A stretch of 57,368 nt of DNA from Sphingomonas azotifigens NBRC 15497. GTDB taxonomy: Bacteria; Pseudomonadota; Alphaproteobacteria; Sphingomonadales; Sphingomonadaceae. Below the pieces are notes generated by a model. It saw only the letters and a list, made by a program, of their open reading frames with translations, did no database searches and was not told the DNA's origin. How positions within the stretch are numbered: the stretch's first letter is position 1; each line of letters begins with the position of its first letter. Location: NCBI RefSeq assembly GCF_002091475.1, contig NZ_BCTR01000040.1:1-57368 (forward strand), in the 5' to 3' direction. Shown here piece by piece: positions 37,877 to 46,471 of this stretch. The translations under genes were made by a program, and so were the position numbers.

Positions 37877-37958
37877 CGACTTCTACTGAAGAAAAAGTTG
37901 CAGGTTGTCCACGCCGATAGGTGCGCTAGTGCGGCTCCCCCCGCCTGGAGAGTTCAAC

Positions 37959-38810
37959 ATGTCCGATCGTCTCGCCGTGCTACTGCAGCATGCCCTGCCG
38001 AAACAGCGCCTTACGCAGCTTGCAGGCCATGTCGCCCGCGCCCGGGGCGGTGCGATGACGCGCTGGCTGATCCGCGCGTTCGTCGCCCGGTACGGCGTCG
38101 ACATGGGCGAGGCGGCGGACCCCGACATCGCCAGCTATGCCAGCTTCAACGCGTTCTTCACGCGCCCGCTGCGGGCGGGAGCGCGGCCCATGGCGCGTGC
38201 CGATTTCGTCTCGCCGGTCGACGGGGCGATCAGCCAGCTCGGGGACATCGATGACGAGCACATGGTTCAGGCCAAGGGGCATCGCTTCACCGCGACCGCG
38301 CTGCTCGGTGGTGACGCCGCGCTGGCGGCCGCATTCCGGCACGGCAGCTTCGCGAACCTCTATTTGTCGCCGCGCGACTATCATCGCCTGCACATGCCGT
38401 GCACGGGCCGACTGACGCGGATGATCCACATTCCGGGCAGCCTGTTCTCGGTGAACCCGGTCACCGCGCGCGGCGTGCCCAACCTGTTTGCCCGCAACGA
38501 GCGGGTCGTGTGCGTGTTCGAAAGTCCGGAGCACGGCACCTTCGCGATGGTGCTGGTCGGCGCGACGATCGTGGGCAGCATGGCGACGGTGTGGCACGGC
38601 GTCGTCAATGCCAAGCGGACGGGCGCGCCCAGCGAATGGCGGTATGCGGACGAAGAGATCGTGCTGGAGCAGGGGGCAGAAATGGGCCGCTTCCTGCTCG
38701 GCTCCACGGTGGTGATGCTCTTCCGGCCCGGTACCATCGCGTTCGACGCCGGCTGGGTGCCGGAACGGCCCGTACGGCTCGGCGAGCGCATGGGCGACCG
38801 CCCGGTATAA
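37959..38810 (+). CDS. psd: Phosphatidylserine decarboxylase proenzyme
   Basis: Psd makes phosphatidylethanolamine from phosphatidylserine at the inner membrane. The 283-residue protein matches the long proteobacterial type: VLLQHALPKQRLTQLAGHVA near the start, ASYASFNAFFTRPLR, the SPVDGAI aspartate, YLSPRDYHRLHMP histidine, and the self-cleavage site LGST (Ser249 becomes the pyruvoyl group of the alpha chain). CTGGAG lies before the ATG at 37959. It stands alone: no pssA is next to it. All processing and catalytic residues are present. Confidence 0.95.
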   Translation: MSDRLAVLLQHALPKQRLTQLAGHVARARGGAMTRWLIRAFVARYGVDMGEAADPDIASYASFNAFFTRPLRAGARPMARADFVSPVDGAISQLGDIDDEHMVQAKGHRFTATALLGGDAALAAAFRHGSFANLYLSPRDYHRLHMPCTGRLTRMIHIPGSLFSVNPVTARGVPNLFARNERVVCVFESPEHGTFAMVLVGATIVGSMATVWHGVVNAKRTGAPSEWRYADEEIVLEQGAEMGRFLLGSTVVMLFRPGTIAFDAGWVPERPVRLGERMGDRPV

Positions 38811-39000
38811 CCAGGCTCGATGGTTCCGCAGTGGACGGTCTCGATGCGCACCGGCCGCAGCAGATTCATCGGATCGCCGCCGGACCCTTCGCGGCGACGC
38901 GTCGTTGAGAGCGGCGGTCCGGTCAGCACAAGCGCGGTCCGGTCGAGCTCGAGTGTCGATACGCGCAACTGAGGATATGATCGAGGTCGCGAGCAACGCC

Positions 39001-39014
39001 GCCGCCTAGGCGGC
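39001..39014. repeat. 14-bp perfect palindrome
   Basis: GCCGCCTAGGCGGC is fully self-complementary and lies in the 276-bp gap between psd and the PRC-barrel gene. It may be part of a transcription terminator for psd or an operator for the next gene. I see no gene in this gap. Confidence 0.4.
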
Positions 39015-39086
39015 ATGAAGCAACGCTCGCGGCGCCCCCAGCGGCGTGCCGAGTCACCCGGGCCGCGCATGTAGAGAAGGACGAAC

Positions 39087-39638
39087 ATGGCAGACATCGC
39101 CGGCTGGCTGGCTTTGGCCGCTACCTGTGTCGCAGCGCTGATGACGGCATCCAATCTGGGGGCGCGGGTCACCGGCTGGGGCTTCGTCGTCTTCACCGTC
39201 GGCGCCGCGGCCTGGATCGTCGTCGGGATCGCGACGCAGCAGACGCAGTTGCTGTGGAGCAACATCTTTCTCGGGCTGGTCGACCTGTTCGGCATCTGGC
39301 GCTGGCTGGGCCGTCGCGCCCGCTTCAGCGACGCCGCCGATGCCGAGCAGGAAATCAGCCGGCACCAGTCGGGCGAGAATCTGTTCGCCGCCTCCGGCCT
39401 GGACGGGATGCCGGTAAAGGGCCGCGACGGCGATGTCCTTGCCTATGCGGTCGACGCGATGCTGGCATGCGCCGGGGGCGACCTGTCGCACCTGGTGATC
39501 CGCGAAGGCGGCGTGGCCGGGGTGGGCGAGACCTTGCGTCGTCTCCCCTGGCGTGACGTCCGCGTGCGCGACCGGGCGTTGCTGACGAACCTCGACGCCG
39601 CCGAACTCGCAAGGCTGCCTACTGTAGAGCCTGCCTAG
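39087..39638 (+). CDS. Membrane protein with a PRC-barrel domain
   Basis: The 183-residue protein starts with about three membrane helices (WLALAATCVAALMTASNLG, WGFVVFTVGAAAWIVVGIA, LLWSNIFLGLVDLFGIWRWL), followed by a soluble domain from about residue 115 with the PRC-barrel signature GMPVKGRDGDVLAYAVDAML. PRC barrels occur in photosynthetic reaction centre H subunits and RimM and often take part in protein or RNA contacts. Function is not known. The last 20 bases overlap the convergent glycosidase gene. Confidence 0.8.
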   Translation: MADIAGWLALAATCVAALMTASNLGARVTGWGFVVFTVGAAAWIVVGIATQQTQLLWSNIFLGLVDLFGIWRWLGRRARFSDAADAEQEISRHQSGENLFAASGLDGMPVKGRDGDVLAYAVDAMLACAGGDLSHLVIREGGVAGVGETLRRLPWRDVRVRDRALLTNLDAAELARLPTVEPA

Positions 39639-41304
39639 GCGTCACGACGAGCAGCGAAACGCCCTGTCGCGGCAGGCGGAAGCGAAGCGCTGCCCCGTCG
39701 TTCACGGCCCGCAGCGGCTGGGGCGCAGCCTCTATCGGCGTCAGCTTGGCCGCCTGCAGCAAGGCGGCGCGCTGCGCGTCGCTCGGCGCGATCGGCGATC
39801 CCATGGCGCGCCACGCGGCGAAGCTGTTCGCATGGGCCGCATCGATCCGGTAGTGCGTCACCACGGCGCCGCTAGCCAGTGCGGTCGGCAGCCCGCGAAG
39901 CCGCAGCGCCACCTGGGCATCGGGCCCGGCGATGTCGTCGTCATGATAGTGCCAGACCAGAATCGACAGCGTGTCGCCGTCCAGAGTGGCGACGCTGCCG
40001 ATATCGGGCGCGCCGCGCACCCCGTCGCGCAGCACCGCATCGAGCGGCGCCTCGCGGTCGGAACTGGCCCGCACATAGTGCCCGCGCATCATCGCGAACA
40101 GCTTGAACAGGTTCATCACCGGCAGGTCGATGCCGTTCGAGGTGAGCTGGCGGAACCCGGCGAAGGGCGGCTGATCCTCGAACTCGAACGCCCAGGACAG
40201 GACTCCCTCCAGCTTCAGTCCGCGCCGTGCCGCCAGCGCGCGCAGGCGCGGGAAGGCGGCGGCGGTGTAGCTCGAATACATCGTGCCGTTGCGATAGCCA
40301 TTGGCCGGCCCCTGGCAGGCCGCGCAGCCCTCGGGATCGGACTCGCCGATGATGATCGGCTTGGTGCGGCCGATCGGATCGGCGGCGATGGCGGCGAACT
40401 CATGGTCGGCGGCGCGCAGATGGGTGTTCAGTCCCATGCGGACATGGCTGCCGGCAGCATCCTCGACGACGATGGGCTGGCCCTTGGCGTGGAAGGACAG
40501 GAAGTCGGTAGGGGTGCCGGCCACACGCACATGGGCAAGAAAGGCGGCGAGGAAATCATCGCCGGCGCCGGCGCCGTCGGGTCCGCCGACACGCGCCTCG
40601 GGCAGTGCGCGGCGGACCCCATGGATAGCGGCATCGTGCAGGCGGAAGAAGTCCTCCCGCGTGCCGCCCCAATAATATTGCGGGAGATTGGCCTCGTTCC
40701 ACGTCTCGAAATACCAGCTCGCGACCTCGGCGCGGCCGTATCGCGCGATGCAGTGGCGGACCCACTGGAAGATCAGTTCCTCCCACTTGGCGAGGTCGCG
40801 CGGCGGGAAGGCCCAGCCCGTGCGCAGCGTGCCGCTGCCGGGCCGCCAGTCATGCTGATAGGGTATCGGCTGCGTGGATAGCGCCTCGGGCATGAAGCCG
40901 AGCTCGACATAGGGCTTCACGCCGCGCGCCCGATAGGTGTCGAAGATGCGATCAACGATCGTCCAGTCGTAGATCGCGCGGCCTTGGGAATCCTCGCTGT
41001 AGATGCCGGTCGACCCCCATTTGAGCGCGGGGGTGCCGTCGCCTGAGGTGAACAGGTTGTGCGTGCGGAAATAGACGCGGTCGGGCGCGAGTGCGCCGAG
41101 CGTCGCGAGCGTGGTCCGGCCGTCCTTCATCGTCGCATAATTGGGCTCGTCGGCGCCGAAGAAGCGCCAGACGGGTTCGACCGGGCCTTCGTCGCGCGCG
41201 GCATCGACCTCGATGGTGACCGGGATCGGCGCGGGATCGGGGGCCGCGAGGGCGGCATGCGGGCACGCGAGGACAGCCGCGGCGAGCACCGCCCGCACCT
41301 TCAT
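39619..41304 (-). CDS. Glycoside hydrolase family 39-like enzyme, exported
   Basis: The 561-residue protein has a signal peptide (AVLAAAVLACPHAALA) and a TIM barrel like GH39 beta-xylosidases and related alpha-L-iduronidases. The acid/base Glu is in YFETWNEANLPQYYWGG and the likely nucleophile Glu in PIIIGESDPEGC; VWRFFGADEPNY and LSFHAKGQ are further family landmarks. A beta-sandwich accessory region follows the barrel. It would act in the periplasm. The start overlaps the amidohydrolase stop (ATGA), so both are translated together. Confidence 0.85.
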   Translation of the reverse strand: MKVRAVLAAAVLACPHAALAAPDPAPIPVTIEVDAARDEGPVEPVWRFFGADEPNYATMKDGRTTLATLGALAPDRVYFRTHNLFTSGDGTPALKWGSTGIYSEDSQGRAIYDWTIVDRIFDTYRARGVKPYVELGFMPEALSTQPIPYQHDWRPGSGTLRTGWAFPPRDLAKWEELIFQWVRHCIARYGRAEVASWYFETWNEANLPQYYWGGTREDFFRLHDAAIHGVRRALPEARVGGPDGAGAGDDFLAAFLAHVRVAGTPTDFLSFHAKGQPIVVEDAAGSHVRMGLNTHLRAADHEFAAIAADPIGRTKPIIIGESDPEGCAACQGPANGYRNGTMYSSYTAAAFPRLRALAARRGLKLEGVLSWAFEFEDQPPFAGFRQLTSNGIDLPVMNLFKLFAMMRGHYVRASSDREAPLDAVLRDGVRGAPDIGSVATLDGDTLSILVWHYHDDDIAGPDAQVALRLRGLPTALASGAVVTHYRIDAAHANSFAAWRAMGSPIAPSDAQRAALLQAAKLTPIEAAPQPLRAVNDGAALRFRLPRQGVSLLVVTPRQALQ

Positions 41305-42584
41305 TTCGGTTGCTCCAGCGCGACGATCGTGCCGCCCTTCATCACGAAGCGAACGGCGCGCACCGCCTGGACGTCGCGGGTGGGGTCGCCGGCGACCGCG
41401 ACAAGATCGGCGAGCAGACCGGGCTTCACCGCTCCCAACCGCGCGGACGCACCGGACCAGCGGGCATTGCCGGCGGTCGCTGCCATCAGCACCTCGGCCG
41501 GGCGCATCCCCGCGGCTGCCAGCAGCACCATCTCGCGGGCATTGTCGCCATGCGCGAAGACGCCGACATCGCCGCCCATGCAGATCGGCACCCCGGCGCG
41601 AAGCGCGAGCCGCAGGCTCTCCCTGCTGGCGACGACGGCGGCGGGGGCGGGCTCGATGCCGTCCCAGCCGCGGTAGCGGGACGTCGCATCGGCGGCGGCG
41701 AGGGTGGGGCAGAGCGCGATCTTCTTCGCTGCCATCGCCGCGAAGATCGCCGGCGTGCCGCCATAGCCATGCTCGATCGTGTCGACCCCCGCTTCGATCG
41801 CGCGGCGCATCCCTTCGGCGGTGGCGGCGTGCACCGCCACCGGACGCCCCGCATCGTGCGCGGCAGCGACGGCAGCCTTGATTTCCTCGAGGCTCAGCGT
41901 GGGACGGCTCTCCTCGCCGGGGCGCCAGCGATAATCGGCATAGAGCTTGATCCAGTCGGCGCCCGCGGCGATCTGGCGTCGAACAGCGGCGACCATCTGC
42001 TCGGGGCCCGAGACTTGCTCGGCGCCCTGCGGCACGTCCACACCCGGCTCGAACCCCTTGGGGCCATAGGCGCCGAGTGCGACGATGGCGCGGGTGGCGA
42101 CCTGAAGGCGGGGCCCTTCCACCACGCCTTGGTCGATCGCCGCCTTCAGCCCGACATCGGCATAGCCGGCGCCTTCGGTGCCGAGATCGCGCAGGCTGGT
42201 GAAGCCTGCATGTAGCGTCGCGCGCGCCTGCGCCACCGCACGGGCGGTGCGGAGCGCCAGCGATTCGTGCAGCACCTGATCGTCCCAGCTCGTCTCGTTA
42301 TAGGGATGCAGGAAAAGGTGCGCATGGCCCTCGATCATGCCGGGCATCAGCGTGTCGCCGTCGAGCGTAACCACCTTCGCGCCGGCGGGGGCTGCCAGTG
42401 CGGGGCCGACGGCAACGATGCGCTCGCCGCGGACGAGAACCTGCCAGCCGGGATGCATCTGGCCATCGACCCCGTCGAACACGGCGGCCGGCTTGAGCAG
42501 GATGCCGGTGGGTTCGGCTTGCTGCGCGGATGCCGGGCCGGCAAGCGCCAGTGCCGCCAGGGCCGCGAACCGATGTTTCGCCAT
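41301..42584 (-). CDS. Metal-dependent amidohydrolase, exported
   Basis: The 427-residue protein has a signal peptide (HRFAALAALALAGPASA) and the imidazolonepropionase/prolidase-like amidohydrolase fold: metal ligands His-x-His in MIEGHAHLFLHP, the bridging Lys in DWIKLYADY, His in GVDTIEHGYGG and the catalytic Asp in ICMGGDVGVFAHGDN. Members hydrolyse dipeptides, organophosphates or cyclic amides. GGGGAGC precedes the chosen ATG at 42584. Coupling to an exported GH39 enzyme suggests that both act on parts of one periplasmic substrate, for example an N-acylated or peptide-linked glycoside; that is inference. Confidence 0.88.
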   Translation of the reverse strand: MAKHRFAALAALALAGPASAQQAEPTGILLKPAAVFDGVDGQMHPGWQVLVRGERIVAVGPALAAPAGAKVVTLDGDTLMPGMIEGHAHLFLHPYNETSWDDQVLHESLALRTARAVAQARATLHAGFTSLRDLGTEGAGYADVGLKAAIDQGVVEGPRLQVATRAIVALGAYGPKGFEPGVDVPQGAEQVSGPEQMVAAVRRQIAAGADWIKLYADYRWRPGEESRPTLSLEEIKAAVAAAHDAGRPVAVHAATAEGMRRAIEAGVDTIEHGYGGTPAIFAAMAAKKIALCPTLAAADATSRYRGWDGIEPAPAAVVASRESLRLALRAGVPICMGGDVGVFAHGDNAREMVLLAAAGMRPAEVLMAATAGNARWSGASARLGAVKPGLLADLVAVAGDPTRDVQAVRAVRFVMKGGTIVALEQPK

Positions 42585-42975
42585 CTGCTCCCCGTTTTCG
42601 TTTCGGGCCATGGATACGCGGATCCGCACCGGGCGCAATCCATTGCTTCCATTGGCTTTGCTCGATGTGGCGCATGCGGAGACCAGGTGCGGCAGTCGCC
42701 GCATAGCGAAGCACGCGCGCTTGCCGGCAAAACAAGCTTTAGAACACGTCGCGAATTTCGAGGGTCGGTGAAATGACGGCGGATTCAGGGATGTTGTTGA
42801 ACACGGTTGATGCCGATTTACCGTCGTTGATGTGGGTGCGCTCCTGCATCCATCCGTATGATATTGGATGTTGTTGTTGGATAGTAGGGAGGTCGTGCTT
42901 GGCTGTTCGAATGGATTTTAACATTCAATCGCCACGGCCTTGATCGAAGACACTTGCCATTCCATGGAGATTGCG
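42585..42975. other. AT-richer gene-free stretch
   Basis: About 390 bases between the divergent amidohydrolase and HdeA-like genes, clearly lower in GC than the surroundings, as expected for two promoters back to back. It contains a CATCC/GGATG inverted repeat near 42848-42870. A 61-codon frame on the minus strand (42739-42924) has unusual codon use and no good ribosome-binding site, so I do not call it a gene. Confidence 0.5.
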
Positions 42976-43332
42976 ATGAACGTGCTTGCCGTATCCGCCT
43001 TCGCCCTTGTCGCGTTCGGCGCGCCCACGCCGTTGGTGCAGGCGCAGCAGTCCGGCGCCACCGTCAAGGACGGCGTGGTCGTGTCGCACCAGTTCGTGAA
43101 GACGCGCGGCGGCGAAGAGGAAGTCACTTGCGAGGGCTTTGTCGGGCTGGCGGACGCGTTCAAGCCGCAGGCCGTCGCCTATGCCATCGGCTATAACCGC
43201 GCGAAGCATCCCGAAGAAGCGGTGGTGGAAGTATCCGGGGTCGAGGCGCTGGTACCGGTCGTCGTCAGCGCGTGCGTCACCACGCCGGCCGTGCCGCTGC
43301 ACCAGGCCGTGGCCAAGACGCTGAAGAAGTAA
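42976..43332 (+). CDS. HdeA-like periplasmic acid-stress chaperone
   Basis: The 118-residue protein has a signal peptide (MNVLAVSAFALVAFG...VQA) and a mature part that follows HdeA: TCEGFVGLADAFKPQAVAYA corresponds to the TCEDFL region, and EEAVVEVSGVEALVPVVVSAC to the helix before the second cysteine. The two cysteines (52 and 100) are 48 residues apart, exactly the spacing of the HdeA disulfide. HdeA unfolds at low pH and keeps periplasmic proteins from aggregating. GGAG six bases before the ATG at 42976 selects this start over 42964. It stands alone; no hdeB copy is visible. Confidence 0.78.
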   Translation: MNVLAVSAFALVAFGAPTPLVQAQQSGATVKDGVVVSHQFVKTRGGEEEVTCEGFVGLADAFKPQAVAYAIGYNRAKHPEEAVVEVSGVEALVPVVVSACVTTPAVPLHQAVAKTLKK

Positions 43333-43348
43333 CGCCCTCGAAAAGGCG

Positions 43349-43375
43349 GCCCGCCCCGGCGCTGCCGGAGCGGGC
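43349..43375. terminator. Bidirectional hairpin between convergent genes
   Basis: GCCCGC and GCGGGC enclose a second stem (CCGGC/GCCGG) in the 51-base gap between the HdeA-like gene and the TonB receptor stop codons. Its place between two converging genes fits a shared terminator. There is no strong T run, so termination may need Rho. Confidence 0.6.
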
Positions 43376-43383
43376 CCGGGGGA

Positions 43384-46377
43384 TCAGAACTCGGCGCTGA
43401 ACCCGAAGGTGAAGGTGCGGCCGCTGGTGGTGTATACCACCCGGCGCGCGATCGGGCCGGCGGCGAACTGCTCGATCGGCACGTTGGTGAGGTTGATGCC
43501 TTCGGCGATCAGGCGGATGCCCGGACGCAGGTTCACATGCGCCTGGAAGTCGATATTGTGGGTGCCGCGGATCCAGTCGCCGACATTCCCGATGGTGCCG
43601 AGGCCAGTATAATATTTGCTGCGATAGGCGTCGGAGACGCGCACGCCCCACTGCTTGTCCTCATAATAGAGCGTCGCGTTCGCCGCCCATTTCGAGAGGT
43701 TGAACAGCGGCAGCGTCACGAACATGTTGCCCACCTTGCCCTGCTGCTTGCCATCGAACCAGGTGCCGTTGGCGGTGACGCCGAGATGGTCGAACGGCGC
43801 CGGCAGGAAGGTGAAGTCGTGCTGGAACGCGACCTCGACGCCCTTGATGTCCGCGCCCGGGCCGTTGATCGGCTGGCTCACGTCATAGGGGGTGTTGGCG
43901 TCCTGGCCCTGGATCAGCAGCGACAGCGGCAGGCCCGTCTGGCCGTAGGGAATAGTCGTCGTGCTCGGCGAGATATAGGTGTCCATGTTCTTGTAGAAGA
44001 AGCCGATCGAGGCGAAGCCCTTGCTGTCCATGTACCATTCGAGCGAGGTCTCGACCGAGGTCGCCTTGAAGGGCTTGAGGAACGGGTTGCCGAGGCTGAG
44101 GCTGCCGCCATTCGGCCGGGTGGTGATCGATCCCGCCGCGGCGAGGTCGCCCAGGAACGGGCGGTTGATGTTGCGGTCGGCGCTCAGGCGGAACACCAGG
44201 CTGCGGGTCAGGTCGAGCGCGAGGTTGGCGGCGGGCAGCCAGCCATGGCTGTTGTTCTTGATCACCACCGGCACGAACGCCGTGCCCACCGCGAGATGGC
44301 CCGACGAGGTAAGGTCGGTCGAGAAATAGCGCAGCCCGGCATTGGCGCGCAGCCGCATGCCCGCGACCTGCGTATCGAGGTCGACCTGCGCGAAGCCGTT
44401 CCACGTCTTCTCGTCGACCGTGTAGTCACTGCCGGCCTGGAGGTTGCCGGCGGCCAAGTCGCGCTTGTCACCGATCGCGGCATAGACGCCGTCGATATTG
44501 CCGACGATGTACTGGAGCAGCGTCTTCGGCCCGACCAGCTGCTTCAGGTCGTTCGAAACCTGGATATCGGCCGGCACGTTGTGGAACACCTTGTTGGCCC
44601 AGGTGTAGCCGCTGTTGGTGAAGTGCTTGTAGGCGCCGCCGGCCTTGAACAGCAGCCCGTTACCGAGATCATAGTCGGCGCCGAGCTTGCCGTTGGTGTA
44701 GCGGTTGACGATCTTGTTTTCCTGCACGTCGAGCCGCTGGACCGCCCACAGGTTCGGATCGGTGATCGCGATGCCATAGGTGTTGACCGGGATCTGCGGC
44801 CGCGTGTCGTAGCTGAATGCGGTTTGCTTGGCCTCCATGAACACCTTGTCGAACACCGGCTGGCCGAAATCCGATTCCTCATAGCCACCGAGCGCGCGGA
44901 CCGTCAGCCGGTCGGTCAGCTTCCAGCTGAGATTGGCGACGCCCTGGTAGAAATCGGTGTGGTTCTTGACGATATGGTGCTCGGAGCGGAGGTCGATGCC
45001 GGTGAAGCTCGCCGCGCGCAGCGTGTTGGTGTCATCGATCACCGCGCTGTGGATCACCTGCGTGCCGGTGACCGACGATCCGGTCAGCGGATTGCTGCCC
45101 GCGGTCGCCAGCGCATAATCGTCGCGCGTGTCCCATAGCCGCCCGTAGAGAAAGTCGACGTCGAGCTTGAACGCGTCGCCCGGGTGATACTGCACCGAGG
45201 AGGTGATGCCGAGTCGCTGGCGTTCGGTGTACCAGGTCGAGGGCGACTGGGCGGTCGGCTGGTAGACGCCGGCGAGCAGCTTGGCGCGGGTCGCGGCGTC
45301 GATCTCCGATCCGATGTTCGCGGCGCCATATTTTGTCGGGCCCCAACCCCAGTTGCGATAGCCATATTCGTTGCTGCGGATCTTGCTGTACGCGACCGAG
45401 ACCAGCGCGCCGAGATCGCCCGAGCGGACCGAGGCGAGCGCGACCGCGCGCGGGGTGACGCCGCTGGTGTTGGTGTTGGTCTGGCCCTTGGCGGACACGA
45501 CGAACTTGTTGCCGCTATAGTCGAAGGGCTTGGCGGTGGAGAGCTGCACCGTGCCCGCGAGCCCGCCTTCGTCCTGCTCCGCGGCATAGGATTTCTGCAC
45601 GGCGACGCGGTTGAACAACTCCGAGGCGAACAGGCTGTAGTCGAACGCGCGCGAGCGGGTGACCGAGCCGCGATTGTCCATGCCCGAGGCGGTGTTGCCC
45701 AGCACTTCCATGCCGTTCAGCTGGGTACGGGTGAAGTCGGCACCAAGGCCGCGCAGGGCGATCTGGCGGCCCTCGCCGGTATCGCGGGTGATGGTGATGC
45801 CGGGTACGCGCTGCAGCGATTCGGCGAGGTTCAGGTCGGGAAAGGCGGCGATATCGGTGGCGACGATGTCGTCCTCGGCACCCACGGCGCGGCGCTTCAG
45901 GTCCTGCGCGGCGGTGAGACTCTCGCGATAGCCGGAGACGACGATCTCGGCGGGGTCCGCTTCCTGCGGTGCGGCGGCGGCCGTCTGGACGGGGGCGGTC
46001 GTCGCGGCGGCGGGTGCCTCGCTGCGCACCACCCGGCGCGCGGCAGGGGCGGCGCGGGCGGGCGTGAGCACCACGATGCCGCCGTGCAGAGATGCGGTCA
46101 GGTTCGATCCGCGCAGCAACTGATCGAGCGCCGCGCGCGCCGTGAGGGCACCCCGCACCCCGGCGGTGCGACGCCCGGCAACCGCGGCGGGTGCGACGAC
46201 GACCTGCAGGCCGGTCGCCTGCGAAAACTGCGAGATGGCGGTGCGCAGGTCGGTGGGCGCGATGTCGAAACGGTGCTGCGCGGCCAGTGCCGCCTCGGCA
46301 GCGTGTGCCTGGCCGATGGCGGGCGCCGCCAGCATGATGGCTATGGCCATGCGTGAAATCCCCTGGATGCGATTCAT
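43384..46377 (-). CDS. TonB-dependent receptor with STN signalling domain
   Basis: The 997-residue protein has a signal peptide (MAIAIMLAAPAIGQAHA) and then an STN secretin/TonB short domain (residues about 36-105, FDIAPTDLRTAISQFSQATG) used to signal through FecR. An Ala/Pro-rich spacer leads to the plug (IVVSGYRESLTAAQDLKRRA, LAESLQRVPGITITRDTGEG, IALRGLGADFTRTQLNGMEV), and the barrel ends TFTFGFSAEF. It belongs to the large Xanthomonas/Caulobacter class of receptors that often take up carbohydrates. FecR and FecI genes lie directly upstream on the same strand, forming a complete transducer set. Confidence 0.95.
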   Translation of the reverse strand: MNRIQGISRMAIAIMLAAPAIGQAHAAEAALAAQHRFDIAPTDLRTAISQFSQATGLQVVVAPAAVAGRRTAGVRGALTARAALDQLLRGSNLTASLHGGIVVLTPARAAPAARRVVRSEAPAAATTAPVQTAAAAPQEADPAEIVVSGYRESLTAAQDLKRRAVGAEDDIVATDIAAFPDLNLAESLQRVPGITITRDTGEGRQIALRGLGADFTRTQLNGMEVLGNTASGMDNRGSVTRSRAFDYSLFASELFNRVAVQKSYAAEQDEGGLAGTVQLSTAKPFDYSGNKFVVSAKGQTNTNTSGVTPRAVALASVRSGDLGALVSVAYSKIRSNEYGYRNWGWGPTKYGAANIGSEIDAATRAKLLAGVYQPTAQSPSTWYTERQRLGITSSVQYHPGDAFKLDVDFLYGRLWDTRDDYALATAGSNPLTGSSVTGTQVIHSAVIDDTNTLRAASFTGIDLRSEHHIVKNHTDFYQGVANLSWKLTDRLTVRALGGYEESDFGQPVFDKVFMEAKQTAFSYDTRPQIPVNTYGIAITDPNLWAVQRLDVQENKIVNRYTNGKLGADYDLGNGLLFKAGGAYKHFTNSGYTWANKVFHNVPADIQVSNDLKQLVGPKTLLQYIVGNIDGVYAAIGDKRDLAAGNLQAGSDYTVDEKTWNGFAQVDLDTQVAGMRLRANAGLRYFSTDLTSSGHLAVGTAFVPVVIKNNSHGWLPAANLALDLTRSLVFRLSADRNINRPFLGDLAAAGSITTRPNGGSLSLGNPFLKPFKATSVETSLEWYMDSKGFASIGFFYKNMDTYISPSTTTIPYGQTGLPLSLLIQGQDANTPYDVSQPINGPGADIKGVEVAFQHDFTFLPAPFDHLGVTANGTWFDGKQQGKVGNMFVTLPLFNLSKWAANATLYYEDKQWGVRVSDAYRSKYYTGLGTIGNVGDWIRGTHNIDFQAHVNLRPGIRLIAEGINLTNVPIEQFAAGPIARRVVYTTSGRTFTFGFSAEF

Positions 46378-46445
46378 TGGTCTTCCCTCCGCTCCGGCGC
46401 GGTTGCGCCGCTAGCGAGGAAGACGGGGGGCGATCAGCTTCCGGA

Positions 46446-46455
46446 CAAAATTTTG
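46446..46455. promoter_or_regulatory. Palindrome in the receptor promoter region
   Basis: CAAAATTTTG is a perfect palindrome in the 94-bp gap between FecR and the STN receptor. On the minus strand it is followed about 30 bases later by CGTCTTCC, which could be a -10 element for the ECF sigma factor encoded upstream. The assignment of promoter elements is tentative. Confidence 0.35.
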
Positions 46456-46471
46456 TTGTTGCAGTTCAATG

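Noticed and set aside
42739..42924. A 61-codon minus-strand frame in the AT-richer gap
   Set aside because: Codon use is unlike its neighbours, there is no ribosome-binding site and no recognisable family; probably chance in a promoter region.
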